The notes: generated by a model not told the origin, from the sequence alone. A DNA stretch of 64,000 bases from Cordilura impudica (GCA_963682025.1 OY821519.1:73712314-73776313); one strand, 5' to 3'. Numbered from the stretch's first letter, positions 33,316 to 48,385 are shown. A program made the numbers and translations.

Positions 33316-33893
33316 TTAAAAAATATGGTGCCTATTATGAGCAACTGATCGAAAGAAATTTCATTTGGTATTATGGCGCACATTCGATAAAATAGCGCTA
33401 TTGTGAATTTTACTCAATTGGATTATTCACAATAGTACATATTTATCAGCTGGCACCATAAATAAACATTGTTTATTTACAATTTTTTTAAAGAAAAAAA
33501 AATAACTATTTATTAACATGGAGAGAGAGATGCTTCCAACATTTTGGAAATGGATTCCACTACGTTAGTATGCGAGATTTTAACAAGGGTACCATTTGTT
33601 TATAGATTTATAGCAAATTTTCGACTGCAAGGAGGCGTTTATGGAATTGCTGTCTACCACAGATGAACTGTTGCTGCAATGCACACAACGCAGATCAACC
33701 TCATGAAGTTAAAATAACTTACAACTTATATTTTCAATAAGTTTTACAAACTGCCATCCAGCTTCGGAAGCAAAATTCGTTGTACAACAACAAATTTTCG
33801 ACCATGCTGCCAGCTCATAATACGAATTTGACATTCGATAGTCGATGTTCGATAGCCACCGAAAATCGAATGCAACTCGTAATAAGGGCCTAT
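33316..33893. mobile_element. Decayed DNA transposon, possibly Harbinger-like
   Basis: The left edge, GGTGCCTATTATGAGCAACT, and the inverse of the right edge, AGGCCCTTATTACGAGTTGC, are similar, suggesting worn terminal inverted repeats. Peptide traces such as LPTFWKWIP are not enough to identify a transposase. The family name is tentative and comes from the look of the ends. Confidence 0.35.
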
Positions 33894-34221
33894 CTATATA
33901 CCATTTATCTATATCTAAATACCAGTTTATTTATTATTTTATGACACTTGACTATAAAAAGTGGGTGGAGAGGTAGAAGTTAAAAGATAGTTTATTTTAA
34001 TAATATGCTGAAAAGTTAAAAAATTGAAAGGTAGTTTATTTCTATTATCATTGTTAACATTTGGTTAAAATATGTACTTCATTACTCTTTTTATTATGGA
34101 ACATGCGGTTAACCCACACTAAGTCCTTTTTTACCGTAATTCCACTTCAATAACGACCAAGCAACTTTATTCACATTAGTTATTTACTGCATGAAAGATG
34201 AAAAAGTGGAACCCAAAAGTA

Positions 34222-34790
34222 TGACATTCATATCCGACGATTTATAACATGATACTGTTGCAGTTTATGAGTTATAAAAGAAAATACTAAATTATCTGAA
34301 ATCTTAATTTCGGAGGAGCTCGTCAACATTTTAAAAACAAAAGTATGTAGCTTCGCAAATCTTATGGCTCACAAAACCGATTTTGGAATGCCAGCTGAGT
34401 GACATTTTCATTCTACTGCTCATGGCAAAGGAGCACGTGATGGTATTGAAGCAACCCTTAAAAGAAATTCAGCGAAGTATAGCCTCCAGTGGTCTAATCA
34501 AGACGGCTTTATTCCATTGGGCAAAGAATTTTAGTAGCAAAGAGGATCATGAGTAAACATTGTAAACACTGAAGAGCAGATTCGATGCCGCGGTAACAAT
34601 CGATGGCACCGCTCAATACCATGCTTTTATACTGCTTGTCGATGGAAGACTCAAGATGAAAAAGTCTTCTGCCTCTACTCAATGCGATTTCATTCCAAAA
34701 CCAAAAAAGAAACAAGCAGCGAAATCAACAGCTGAAACTAGTAACGCCAAGAAAGTAAAAGCAGCAAATAAATGCGACAAATAAGCTGGA
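34222..34790 (+). pseudogene. Remnant of a DDE-like insect protein with HGKG motif
   Basis: Frame pieces read MTFISDDL, HDTVAVYE and KKILNYLKS (34222-34305). After frameshifts they read FGGARQHFKNK (34310-34342), then CSFANLMAHKTDFGMPAE, a stop, and HFHSTAHGKGARDGIEATLKR (from 34403). The tail reads AQYHAFILLVDGRLKMKK and KPKKKQAAK. I recall a group of uncharacterised insect proteins with the order ISDxL, SDGxxxQFKNK, NL, WHFxxTxHGKGxxDGIGG, KR, probably derived from a transposase. Here the tryptophan before HF is a stop (TGA) and other stops are present. The family name is not known to me, and the function is unassigned. Confidence 0.55.
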
Positions 34791-34927
34791 TGAAAGACTG
34801 GATTTTAAAAAATTGACAAAAAAAAAAAAAAAATACTTCATCAGCTACAATAAATTAAGTAAAAAAAATAGTTATGATATAAATGGATCTAATGTGATTA
34901 AGAATAAATTTTATTAAATTATTTATC

Positions 34928-38631
<3,704 letters not shown>

Positions 38632-39008
38632 TCTATTATATTAATAGGCTAGGCGAGTTCTTGTGACCGGTGTTTTGCTCTACCGTTTTATCCAGATTTT
38701 GACCAAACGTATATTATTTGCAAGGTATTTCTTTTTAGCCGATTTGCAAATTTACAGATTTTTAAATTTTTTCCTTGATTTTGAATAAATTGCATTTAAA
38801 GTTGCTACAAAAACATACATAAAATTATACAATGCTATGTGTGTGTTTATTAAGTTTGCTAATGTATTTGTAATAAAAATGAGTTTGTTTTTTGTGTTGG
38901 TTTGTGAATTGGCTATAATTTATTAGCATACCTTTAGGGTCTTTCTTTAATGAAAAAATAAAATTTCCTAGAATTTGCACTCGAATTTCGAGGGCTGGAA
39001 TCTGCTAG
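38632..39008 (+). mobile_element. Non-autonomous Helitron, family B
   Basis: TCTATTATATTAATAGGC at the 5' end and GGAATCTGCTAG at the 3' end; host A38631 and T39009. Confidence 0.92.
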
Positions 39009-39149
39009 TTTTCTTTAATGTGTGAGCGCATGTAGACCGCCGCGTAGTGGTTTTGCCGACCACTGGTTTAGATAGACCCACGAATTTGCGAGAGTAGTTG
39101 TATCAGGAATCTGGGTAGGGGTGTCGATAAGTTTTAAATTAGCCAGGAC

Positions 39150-39699
39150 CTACGCACATAAGATTTATATTTCGGATCATTGTCTTGATAAAATTTTATT
39201 GGAATTTAAAACCGAAGTTTCGCACATTTTTATTAAATATTAAAATAAACTTTTTTGGTCACTATTTGATCCAAAATCCTGATTTTACCAACATCCTTAC
39301 TTGATATACAACCACAACCGGTAACTGATGGTGTTCTAAACTTTCCTGTAGAAATTCAATTTTTATTTTCTTATGCTGTTAGAGGTTTTCGCCAAACTCT
39401 TTGGAGTCCACCATGATAGTGCAGCATCACTTTCGAACAATCACAGAAAATAACGCCATCCCAAAAATGTGTTCTGTAGCAAATTAAAATCGTTTTTCAA
39501 TATTTTTGACTGAGAGCGCAGGTTTTTTTCCTAGCCACTCGCGAGGAATATTTGTATTTTTGAATTACATTTCGGATGGTTTCCTGTGAAACAATCAGCC
39601 CATAAACATTATTCACTTGACGAGCTCATCCTCTTGCGGCTTAGCGCAAATATTTTTCATTGTTTTGCTTTCAAAAAGCCGCATCACTTTTTTTGGTAT
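39150..39699 (-). pseudogene. Tc1/Bari-like transposase remnant
   Basis: A cut-and-paste DDE transposase that would bind terminal repeats through an N-terminal helix-turn-helix domain. On the minus strand from about 39690 the pieces are: a helix-turn-helix tail (SQETIRNVIQKYKYSSRVAR), KKPALSVKNIEKRF, a stop, FATEHIFG, then in a shifted frame VIFCDCSKVMLHYHGG and LQRVWRKP with the first catalytic aspartate, GCISSKDVGKIRILDQI, and KFYQDNDPKYK with the second aspartate. The third catalytic region is absent because the sequence ends near 39150. I see no intact terminal repeats. Family assignment is by motif order recalled from Bari and related Tc1 elements. Confidence 0.75.
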
Positions 39700-39706
39700 A
39701 CCTTGT

Positions 39707-40152
39707 AAAAAAACAGAACATGTACAATAAACAGGTTCGAGTTCAGTTATATTTTAAACACGACTTAAAATATAACTGAACTCGAACCTGTTTATTGTAC
39801 ATGTTCTGTTTTTTCTTACTACACGAGCCACAACACGACTTAAAATATAACTGAACTCGAACCTGTTTATTGTACATGTTCTGTGTTTTTTTTTTCAGTA
39901 CACGTACCAGAACATGAACTACAAATAAAGCAACACTCAGAAATGTGTGCTTTATGTGTGATTGAAACAAAAAGTATGTGATACAAAAATGTTCGTGTAA
40001 ATAACGAAATATTAAAACGAACACAGTCATGGTTGTGTTGGGCACCGTAGAAAATTTAGAAACGCACATAATTGATATGAAAATAAAGATATGTGTTGGC
40101 TGCTTTTGAACAGAACATTGTGTGTTTCATGTGTGTATTTTCTGAACCTTGC
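39707..40152 (+). mobile_element. Half of a large foldback element (copy 1)
   Basis: It begins with a central hairpin block (39708-39814) and continues through CAGTACACGTACCAGAACAT, a long right arm, and the end TTTTCTGAACCTTGCTTG near 40152. The left arm is missing. The arm matches, inverted, the left arm of the copy at 54424-55165, so the pair shows that the full element is a large inverted repeat. Confidence 0.8.
39708..39814. repeat. Perfect 50-bp inverted repeat with 7-nt spacer
   Basis: Bases 39708-39757 and 39765-39814 are exact inverse copies around the spacer ACACGAC. A third copy of the right arm follows at about 39839-39884. If transcribed it would give a 50-bp perfect stem. Confidence 0.9.
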
Positions 40153-40600
40153 TTGTAACCCATTTAATTCCAGTCTTTCTTATTTTCAGCACAGCATATG
40201 ATATTGTACATAGACTTATTTTAAGGAAGAATATAATGTCGATTTCAATGGCGGATTTGCCTTAATGCTAATTGAAATACACAAATTGATTAATATTTTG
40301 GCTAACTCGTTATCCTGGTATTTTTTTTTTTTTTCTTTAATTTCAATTTGCGGTTACTTGTTATAAGTAGGACAAATATTTTTTACATAAACTCTATGCC
40401 ACCTCTTTCACATAAAATAGAATTCATGAGAAAACTCAAATGCACCATATTGGCATCTTATAGTACTGGACAATTACAGTAACGGAATATGTGTAGAAAA
40501 ACGAATATATACATAAATAATTATTTTTTGAAATTCTTTAATGAAACTTTTTTTTAATGGGCAAAGATTTTCTTTCCAAACTGTATATATTAAAATAATA
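40153..40600. other. AT-rich DNA, unclassified
   Basis: Nothing recognisable was found. Confidence 0.4.
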
Positions 40601-41134
40601 CTAGTGTAAATTCTAGGAAATATTGATTTTCATTCCATTTTTTTTTCAATATTTTTTTAATCTATATATGTGACCTTCTCCGAGAAAAGGGACCTAGTGT
40701 GTGAAAATTAAGTGTTGAGAAAAAAATGCATTTAAAGTTTCTACACCCTTTTAGGTACCAGAATCTACCGTTTTTTACACAACCCGTTTTTTGATGCACT
40801 AAGTCCCTTTTCTCGGAGAAGGTCACATATATAAAAATTTTTGAATATTTAAATGAGCTTAAAAGTATGTTCATGAATTTCAGCAATTCACAATTCAACA
40901 CAGAGCGTCTGATATATAATTTAAATCATTCGCATTAACAGGGTGTAACGAGTTATTAAAAATATTTTACTTTATTTAATTTAATATATTTTTAAGATAG
41001 ATTAATCATAAATTTTATCATTATCAGCTTCTTCTCCATAAGAACTGTAACTATGACCGTTTTCACACTCCTCCGTGCCCGCATATTGTTTAAAAAGGGA
41101 ACTAAAATTTTAACTTCACGTATTAATATATAGA
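40601..41134 (-). mobile_element. Non-autonomous Helitron, family C, with nested MITE
   Basis: CTAG at 40601 and TATTAATATATAGA ending at 41134 (inverse of the 5' TC end); host A40600 and T41135. The hairpin next to CTAG is deleted. The interior matches family C (CAGGGTGTAACGAGTTATTA, AAAAAGGGAACTAAAATTTT). A small element lies at 40663-40833. Confidence 0.8.
40663..40833. mobile_element. 171-bp MITE with 37-bp inverted repeats
   Basis: Bases 40663-40699 and 40797-40833 are inverse copies with one mismatch, containing GTGACCTTCTCCGAG and CTCGGAGAAGGTCAC. The ends lie in TATATA, which hides the target duplication. No coding capacity. Its superfamily is not known to me. Confidence 0.85.
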
Positions 41135-41470
41135 TTTTTATTTTTTATTTTTTTTAATATTAAAAATTAAAATGTTTTATTTAATTATCTTAGATTTATC
41201 TTTCACATGTACATCAAACTCATGAAATCCAGATCTACGGTTATGAAATGATCGATTTTTCATCTAAAAATTAGAATCAAATATCATTTCACTAAGATAA
41301 TTTCCCGTTCATAGCGAAATTTAAATTACGTTTGTATATTTATATTCCTTTAATCTCTTTCATTTGACATGGTTTTTGCTTCAGTTGCTTAAAGTTGGGA
41401 TTGCAACCGATTTATTAAGAATATAAGAGACTATAAAGAAATCTACGCAATCAAAAATATCAAACTTAAA
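41135..41470 (+). repeat. Satellite-like family E, variant unit
   Basis: AATCAAATATCATTTCACTA, TTTGACATGGTTTTTGCTTC and GCAACCGATTTATTAAGAAT (41401-41420) match the variants at 32.3 and 33.0 kb. Confidence 0.6.
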
Positions 41471-42800
41471 ATTTTTTAAATTGTGTAAGAAAATTATACA
41501 AATCTTAAATTTTTGATATTCAAATCAAATAAAACTATTTTTAATAAAATTTTGAAAAATGTCTGGGTAAGCCTCTAAATACTACATTTTGTATATCGTA
41601 AGTTATACTTTAAATAAGCTTTTAATATCAATTTACCTTTAGCAATATTTTTTTTTTTTTGTAATCTTCCTGCCCATAGTACGTAGTTTGCTGTTTGGTT
41701 GGCACGTTGCTTATAAAAGTTTTTCTTTTGCTAAATAGAAAAACTTAGATTTCTACTGCAAAGTTTCGCATTGCAAAAAAACTTATTCTTTTTTCTTTTT
41801 GCATTTGTTTGCAATTTTCTATTTAAGTGACGTTTAACATGTGCCTCTTTTGGTAGAAGTATAAAATAAGTTAATAGAAAAAGAAAGGAAACACTAAGTT
41901 GTTTTGTGGTTTTCCTGTGTTTCTTTCAAAAATTGAGATTTTATGTTAATAACAGGATGATGTTGGTAATATGGTTTGTTAAAAATCACCCGCATTCCGT
42001 TTTGAAGTTTTATGGGAAATTTAGTATTTTTTAATGGTGTTTAATTGAGGAAATCTTACCTGCAATGAAATTAAGAGAAAAAAAAAGAAAAAAAAAAGTT
42101 AATGATTAGAAAATAGTTTTGAGTAACAAGTAAAGTTACTAAAATATTGCATTATAAACGGCAATAAATTACGAGGAGTTATATTTAATTATGGCCTATT
42201 TAATAAAACGAAATTAAAGAAATAGCAAAACCTTGACGTGTTTTTATAACTGCGTGTTTTTTTATAAGAACGACAAAAAATAGTTGTTAGTATCACGATT
42301 TTAATTTAAACTAAAGTTTAGTTTCAGATTAATATAAAAATTCTAGTTTTGTAAGAAAGAAAAATTTAAATTCGATTTAAATGAAAAAAAAATATAAAAA
42401 AATATATTTTGTGAAAAGAATTATAACTGAAATTGTATTTAATTTATTTGAGAAGATTTCGTGGAATATTATTGACGATCAATTGCTCGAAAGCTGATGT
42501 GCAAAACACTATAAATAATTTAAATTTTTTATGCAAAAATTTCAAAAACCCATAATTGTTAGCAACAGCATTCTATGTTTAATACCTTCATTTATATTTA
42601 TTGTTTGGCATATATTTTATCTCAATATATAAATGTTGAGATTATTAAGAATATGCTATATTGACTTAAAAGTTTAGCAATATGGATATCAAATAACTTG
42701 GTTTGAAGAATGTTGTACATGAAAAATATAAACCTAAAAGATGAATAAATATTCAAGAAAATATTTAAGAAAAATAGAATATTTATGAAAAAAAAAAATT
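41471..42800. other. AT-rich DNA with one faint E core
   Basis: GAGATTATTAAGAATATGCT near 42639 and CAATATGGATATCAAATAAC near 42678 look like an old E unit. Nothing else was recognised. Confidence 0.4.
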
Positions 42801-42808
42801 TATAGTTA

Positions 42809-43181
42809 TTAAAAAAAAAATATATATATATTTAGATCAAATTTTATAGACAATTTACTTTGTCTTAAGAACATTCTACTACCAACTTGATGTAGAGATG
42901 CGAGACAAATATCTCTTGTGTTTGTGTTGCTTTTTGCACAAAACGATAATATGCGCTTGCAGGCAACTATAATATGAAAATAGGTCTGTTCCGCCAGAAC
43001 AATATCTTTTAAAAGTCTAGCAAAACTCAAGCATTGAGTAATTTCATATTTAGGCTCTTCGCTCTCATTTTCTATTTTTCTGGTGGAACGACTTGAAGCA
43101 AAAACCATGATTCATAATTAATTCTTCTTCTGAATCACTGCTTGATTCCAATAAATTTTTATATAAAAGTAATTTTTCCAT
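42809..43181 (-). pseudogene. Protein remnant, unrecognised, possibly transposon-derived
   Basis: On the minus strand from 43181 a peptide MEKLLLYKNLLESSSDSEEE opens and then breaks. A second frame (43108 down to 42809) reads ENESEEPKYEITQCLSFARL and CAKSNTNTRDICLASLHQVG. The acidic SDSEEE start resembles N-termini of PIF/Harbinger-like transposon proteins, and TRDICLASLHQVG-like pieces could be from the same. The evidence is thin and I cannot name the family. The DNA to its left in reading order (43182-43438) also has a less AT-rich, repetitive look (TTCAACATACTTGAACATGC). Confidence 0.25.
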
Positions 43182-43438
43182 TCTATTTATTTTTACCAAA
43201 ATTTTAATGAAAACAACGAATGAAAACAACTGCTTCTGTCACTTTTCGTAAATGGTTGAAACTTACTCACACAAATTTGTTCTAGCAAAGTTCAAGCTGT
43301 TCAAGCATGGTGAGTTGTGGTGAGAAACTACAAATGTCTCTCTCTTTAGCTTGACATTTTTCTGGTGGAACGTACTTGACTAATGTTCAACATACTTGAA
43401 CATGCTTCAACATCGTGGGGGAACAGAACTGTTATATA

Positions 43439-43813
43439 TCTATAATATTAATAGGCAAGGTGATTTCTTGTGACCGATGCAAGTTTCAGAGTTTTACCCC
43501 GATATTAACAACAAATTTATCATTTGAAAGGTATTTCTTTTTAGCTGTTACCCAAATTTACAAATTTTCATCGTCTGGAATATTTTTTTGGAGTTATGAT
43601 CGTTTAAAGTTCATACTAACACATACATAAAATTATACAATGCTATGTGTGTCTTTACTAAATTTGTTAATGTCTTTTTGATAATGCATTGAGTTTGTTT
43701 TCTTCATTTAAAATGAGTTAAATTATGAAGCATACCTCTAGGGTCTTTATTAAATGAAGAAAATAAAAATTCCTAGCATTTGTACTCGAATTTCGACTGC
43801 TGGAATCTGCCAG
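43439..43813 (+). mobile_element. Helitron family B, first of three in tandem
   Basis: It starts TCTATAATATTAATAGGC and ends GGAATCTGCCAG (CCAG for CTAG). The subterminal hairpin is ACTCGAATTTCGACTGC. Directly followed by the next element with no spacer. Confidence 0.88.
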
Positions 43814-44179
43814 TATAATATTAATAGGCAAGGCGATTTCTTGTGACAGATTTTAAACATTCAACTGCCAACCGATTTTGACAAAAAAATTTGCCATTTT
43901 AAAGGTATTTCTTTTTAGCTGTCCATCAGACTTACAGATTTTTAAATTTTTTCCTTTATTTGGAGTAAATTGCATTTAAAGTTGCTACTAACACATACAT
44001 AAAATTATACATATGATATGTGTGTGTTTTTCAAATTTGTGAATGTGTTTGTTAATGATTTTTTTATCATCATTCACAATAATAATAAACCAAAAAAGTT
44101 TTGGTTTGTGAATTGGCTGAGTTGAAAAATAAAGTTGCCTAGAAATTGCACTCGAATTTCGAGTGCTGGAATCTGCTAG
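43814..44179 (+). mobile_element. Helitron family B, second of three in tandem
   Basis: It begins TATAATATTAATAGGC immediately after the previous end, lacking its own TC, and ends GGAATCTGCTAG (44176-44179). The 3' hairpin is perfect (GCACTCGAATTTCGAGTGC). The 5' part (CAGATTTTAAACATTCAACT) differs from the first element. A frame on the minus strand (43988-44215) is an artefact. Confidence 0.88.
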
Positions 44180-44573
44180 TATAATATTAACAGGCAAGGC
44201 GATTTCTTGTGACATATTTTAAACCTTCAATTGCCAACCGATTTTAACAAAAAATATGCCATTTTAAAGGTATTTCTTTTTAGCTGTCCACCAGATTTAC
44301 AGATGTGCGCCATCTGGAACATTTTTTGAAGTAAAGTTCATTTAAAATTGCTACTTATACATATATAAAACACATATTTAAGCTTCAAATAAAAAACTAT
44401 ACAATGCTGTGTTTGTGTTTATTAAATTGATTAGCATACTTTAAGGCTCTTATAAAATTATTTATTATCAAACCCAGTTATGTATTTTCTGTGTGTTCGA
44501 CAAATATTTATAAATGAAAACATAATATTTCCTAGATTTTACACTCGAATTTCGAGGGCTGGGCTCTGCTGAG
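44180..44573 (+). mobile_element. Helitron family B, third of three in tandem
   Basis: It begins TATAATATTAACAGGC directly after CTAG of the second element and ends CTCTGCTGAG, one base longer than usual. It carries the GGGTTTGATAATAAATAAT-type inner segment in inverse form (AATTATTTATTATCAAACCC), as in the longer variants. Confidence 0.85.
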
Positions 44574-45735
44574 TATTTGTTATACTTTACTTTAATTTTA
44601 AAGCCCAACCAATAGTAAGCCCTAGTTAGATTCTAACCCGGGGGAGGCCGGAGAGATCTCTTTGTTTATAACAGATTTCAAACAAGGTCGTATCGCAAAG
44701 CAAACATAAGGTGACTAGATATGACGAAGAAACAGTACAAAATTGTGTTGTATGGCTTTCGATGAAATTGCTCTGTGTAGCATTTCAAAAAGTCCTGCAA
44801 ATTGATTAACAATTTTGACAAGATGGGTATCGCTTCTGGTTATAATGGCAGAAAAACTTTCGCCGCGTGAATGTTTCAAGCAAGTGCTTAACGATGTTTC
44901 ATTGCGGTTTGATTCATAACAACGGATAAACAAGGGTCCATCATTTCACATTTGATATAGAGAAATATTCCAACCAGTGGACGTAAGGGATAGAAAAATG
45001 GGTTTCTGTGGAGAAATGTGGATATTTTTCCCAACTTTTAGAGACAAGCTGTTGTTACTATATAAAAAGTTCTAATCAAATTGAGCTATAACACTAAAAA
45101 AAAAAACATGAGTGCCAAAACCAAAATTTTAGAGGAGGATTTTTTAAACGATTTTTTTGTTTTATCTTACGTCAGAATTATTTCCGCTGTAAATTAGTAA
45201 TAGTATTATTAACACATATGAAAATTCGAGAAATGATGGGAATGATTGTGAATTATTGTATTTCATCAACAAATGTGCGCTTGCGCCTTTCTGGCGGTCA
45301 TGGCTCGATATATTAAGTTGTTGAGAGTCTGCTTGAAAACTAATTAACCATAAGAAATTGTAGTATGTATTATTTATTTTTATTACCAAAATGTATTCTT
45401 AGTTCACAAAATATCTCATCTTATTCAGAAACGTGTTTTTAAATATATATATATATACATATATATATTTTTTCTATTGAAAACATTAATCATAATTATT
45501 ATTTTTTTAACTAAATCACCATCATTATTTTTATAAAAAATTATTTAACATTGATCGTTATAGGCAATTTTCATAATTAACCATTGACAAAAATAATGCT
45601 TTACGCATTTTGTTGTTTTAATATGCTCACCTGAACATCGTCCATATGGTTGAGACTTAAAAAACAGAGATGTACAAACTTTGCAATTTTCTACAACAAG
45701 TTTCTTATAAATTTAAAAAAGCTAAAAAAAAAATA
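44574..45735. other. Unclassified DNA
   Basis: A stretch with higher GC (44601-44660, including CCCGGGGGAGGCCGGAGAG) and a 72-codon minus-strand frame (44933 to 44715, reading THLVKIVNQFAGLFEMLHRA) are the only marks. The peptide looks helical and protein-like, but I cannot place it; it could be a remnant of a gene or element. Confidence 0.3.
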
Positions 45736-46010
45736 AAATCATGTGAGTCCGATCACAGGGGAGATGTGTAAACATCTAGTAATTAAAGATTTTTTATATC
45801 ACTTTTTAAAATCAAACAGAAAGCGTCATCTATGTATCACTCATAGCAAATTTGTGGGGTTGTTGAATTATGTATATGTTATACTTTTATATTGTGAAAT
45901 TTTTAACATTTTACAGTAAAGGGTTGTTGAATTAGCTGAAACAATTTTATATCATAATTTTTTCACCAATACAATCATATGTCACACCGATTTTGCTTGC
46001 GATTTTATTT
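45736..46010 (-). repeat. Dispersed repeat D, copy 2
   Basis: AGGGGAGATGTGTAAACATC (45757-45776) and TTTTTTCACCAATACAATCA (45958-45977) match, inverted, the two flanks of copy 1 at 1.9-2.8 kb. The long A-rich interior of copy 1 is absent. Confidence 0.65.
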
Positions 46011-46950
46011 TTACTATCTGCAGTTTATGTTGAACATCACTGATTGCAAAAACGTGCAACCAAAACATAAACCACTTTACCAGTCCACTAACTATTTTGC
46101 CTAAATGAAATGTTAATCATATAAAACTATCGACTAATGTTGTTGTTGCCACTGCAACTTTGTTAGAAACGTTTGTCAAAAATCATACTTGTCAGACCAT
46201 ACAGATAAGCATAAAAAATGGACAATAATTGAAAAATAAATTATTAAGACTAAAAGCCAAAAATGAACACATAAACAAAATCAGTTGAAAATACAAAATT
46301 TTCTAAAAAAAAATAAACAAAAATAAATTTTCCACTTTTGTTATTTAATGATAATTTCTAGCGATAAAGAAAAACTCACACAGTCTTTAACACCCCCACT
46401 TTTAGCTTGATATTATTCATTACTATGTATTATGGCAATGAATTTTTGTAAAAATACTTCAACTATCAATCATAAGGCTAAAAGTTTTTATAATTTTTTT
46501 TGTTATTTAAAATCATTTTCAAAATTGTGCTACTTTAGTTGTTGTTTAAATTATTGGTTATTTAATTGCCTTAATATTATGACGTAAATACAAATATTAT
46601 AAAAATAAATAATTACTGATAAGCAGTCCAAGAAATTTTACTGTTCTAGCATTTAGTGCAAACTTTTGTAATGAAATTATCAAATGGAACACTATCAAAA
46701 ATGAAATGTTTTAAAGGGGTAATCTTATCACATTTTGCGGTGGGTGGTCAATAAAATGCAAAGAATAATTTTATTATATCAAAAAAAAAAAAAACCACAC
46801 AAAAACAGAGTGATAATCATAGAACACTTAAAACTTAAGTATATCAAACTCGTTATTCTAAGGCTAACAACGTACGAAATGACGTTAATTAGTTGGTATT
46901 TGAGGGCAGCTATAGTTAAGCCTTTAATTACGGCTTAATGAATTGAGGCA
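46011..46950. other. AT-rich DNA, unclassified
   Basis: No feature could be supported. The frame at 46735-46938 is unrecognised. Confidence 0.4.
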
Positions 46951-47305
46951 TCCATTATATTAATAGGCTAGGCAATTTCTTGTGACCGATGTTTTCCTCT
47001 ACCGTTTTATCTCGATTTTGGCCAAACGTATGTTATTTCAAAGGTAGTTCTTTTAAGCCGTTTTGCAGGTTAACAGATTTTTAAATGTTTTTCATTCTTT
47101 TGAGTAAATTGCATTTAAAGTTGCTACTAACACATACATAAAATTATACATATGCTATGTGTGTTTTATTAAATTTGTTAATGTGTTTGTTATCTTCATT
47201 CACAATAATAATAAACCATAAAAGTGTAGGTTTGTGAATTGGCTAAGTTGAAAAATAAAGCTGCCTAGAAATTGCACACAAATTTCGATCTCTGGAATCT
47301 GCTAG
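46951..47305 (+). mobile_element. Non-autonomous Helitron, family B
   Basis: TCCATTATATTAATAGGC to GGAATCTGCTAG; host A46950 and T47306. The hairpin has decayed (CACACAAATTTCGATCTC). Confidence 0.9.
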
Positions 47306-47436
47306 TTGAATAAATAATTAATTGAAAATCAACTGACTCTGTTAAAGCAGAGTCTGCTAAACTTTGTTGAAATTATTACTGAAAGTGTGGCTAGAAAGTG
47401 TTTAAAAGCTGCTGAATATTAATGGCAAAAAACAAG

Positions 47437-48385
47437 TAAATCTTCAGTCTCTACCGACCATATGATATTACCACATCATGCGTGTAGAGAAAGGATCTTA
47501 CGTACAAATAATTGGATATAGAAAATAAGTGGCATTGACAATAATTTTTTAGCCTGTAAATTTAAAATAGTTAACATCGGATGCAATTGTAGACATTTAT
47601 TTTTTACAACAACATCTACAAACGAAATTGGAGAAAAATCTGTGCAATATTTTTCTTTTTGGTAGATTTAAGTGCAGGGGCCAAATCACCGCATTCGTTA
47701 TCGAAATTTTTCGATCGAAATAATTTTTTTATTTCCCAAAATAATATGTTATGAATAATTTTTCTTTGTATTAGTTGAAGAATTATAGCCTATGCTTAAC
47801 AAGAAAGGTGAATCGTGGTCGAGCATTTGTCCGTCTTCTTCAAATAATAAACCAAAATATGGAATTTCGATTGATTTTTCTCGATACCGAATGCGGTGAT
47901 TTGGCCCCAGATCTGGATGCAGCTTTATATGCGGACTATGACTAGGAAATGTCCTATAGGGTTTGTTTTTACACTACCGATAAATGGATGTAATAAGCAT
48001 ACACAAAACCCATTTGACCGAGATCTAGATGATAATTTGGATATTATGGCAATTTATGTCGATCTCATAGCGGTTATTTGTATAGGGACTAGGTCTGAAC
48101 ATGAACCAATTTTCACATATTTCAACAGCGTTAATCCAATGGCCGATAGAAGCTTATACACTAAATTTCATCATAATATATTCCTATATTCGACCTGTAG
48201 TTTGATTACAAAATTTGCATGGATCCACAGACGGACAGACGGACATCGCTAAATCAATTCAGAAAGTAATTCTGAAATTAACTGTGAGTCGATCGGTATA
48301 ATAAAAGATGGGTCTATGTTACATATTTTTGGTAGTTACAATTATCAGCACAAACTCATTATGACTAAACCACATAAAGGGTGTA
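47437..48385 (-). mobile_element. Family A repeat, copy A7, with nested MITE
   Basis: The worn palindrome end is CTACCGACCATATGATAT. The repeat then shows AGATTTAAGTG, a 232-bp insertion, AGATCTGGATGCAGC, and later TGGACCTAG-type and GACGGACAGACGGAC sequence (48227-48242). The end near 48385 has lost the TATAGGGTA end. Frames at 47896-48252 lie in the repeat. Confidence 0.75.
47677..47908. mobile_element. 232-bp MITE with GGGGCCAAATCACCGCATTC ends
   Basis: The first 21 bases are perfectly inverted at the right end (GAATGCGGTGATTTGGCCCC), and pairing continues imperfectly for about 20 more. Comparison with A4 and A6, where the A repeat runs straight through this point, shows it is an insertion. 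The target duplication is not clear, and the superfamily is unknown to me. Confidence 0.88.

Noticed and set aside
40662..40901. A 79-codon minus-strand frame
   Set aside because: It is formed by the inverted repeats of the nested MITE and Helitron C.
44715..44933. A 72-codon minus-strand frame that looks protein-like
   Set aside because: I could not relate it to any family and saw no flanking exons or element ends; mentioned only under the unclassified stretch.
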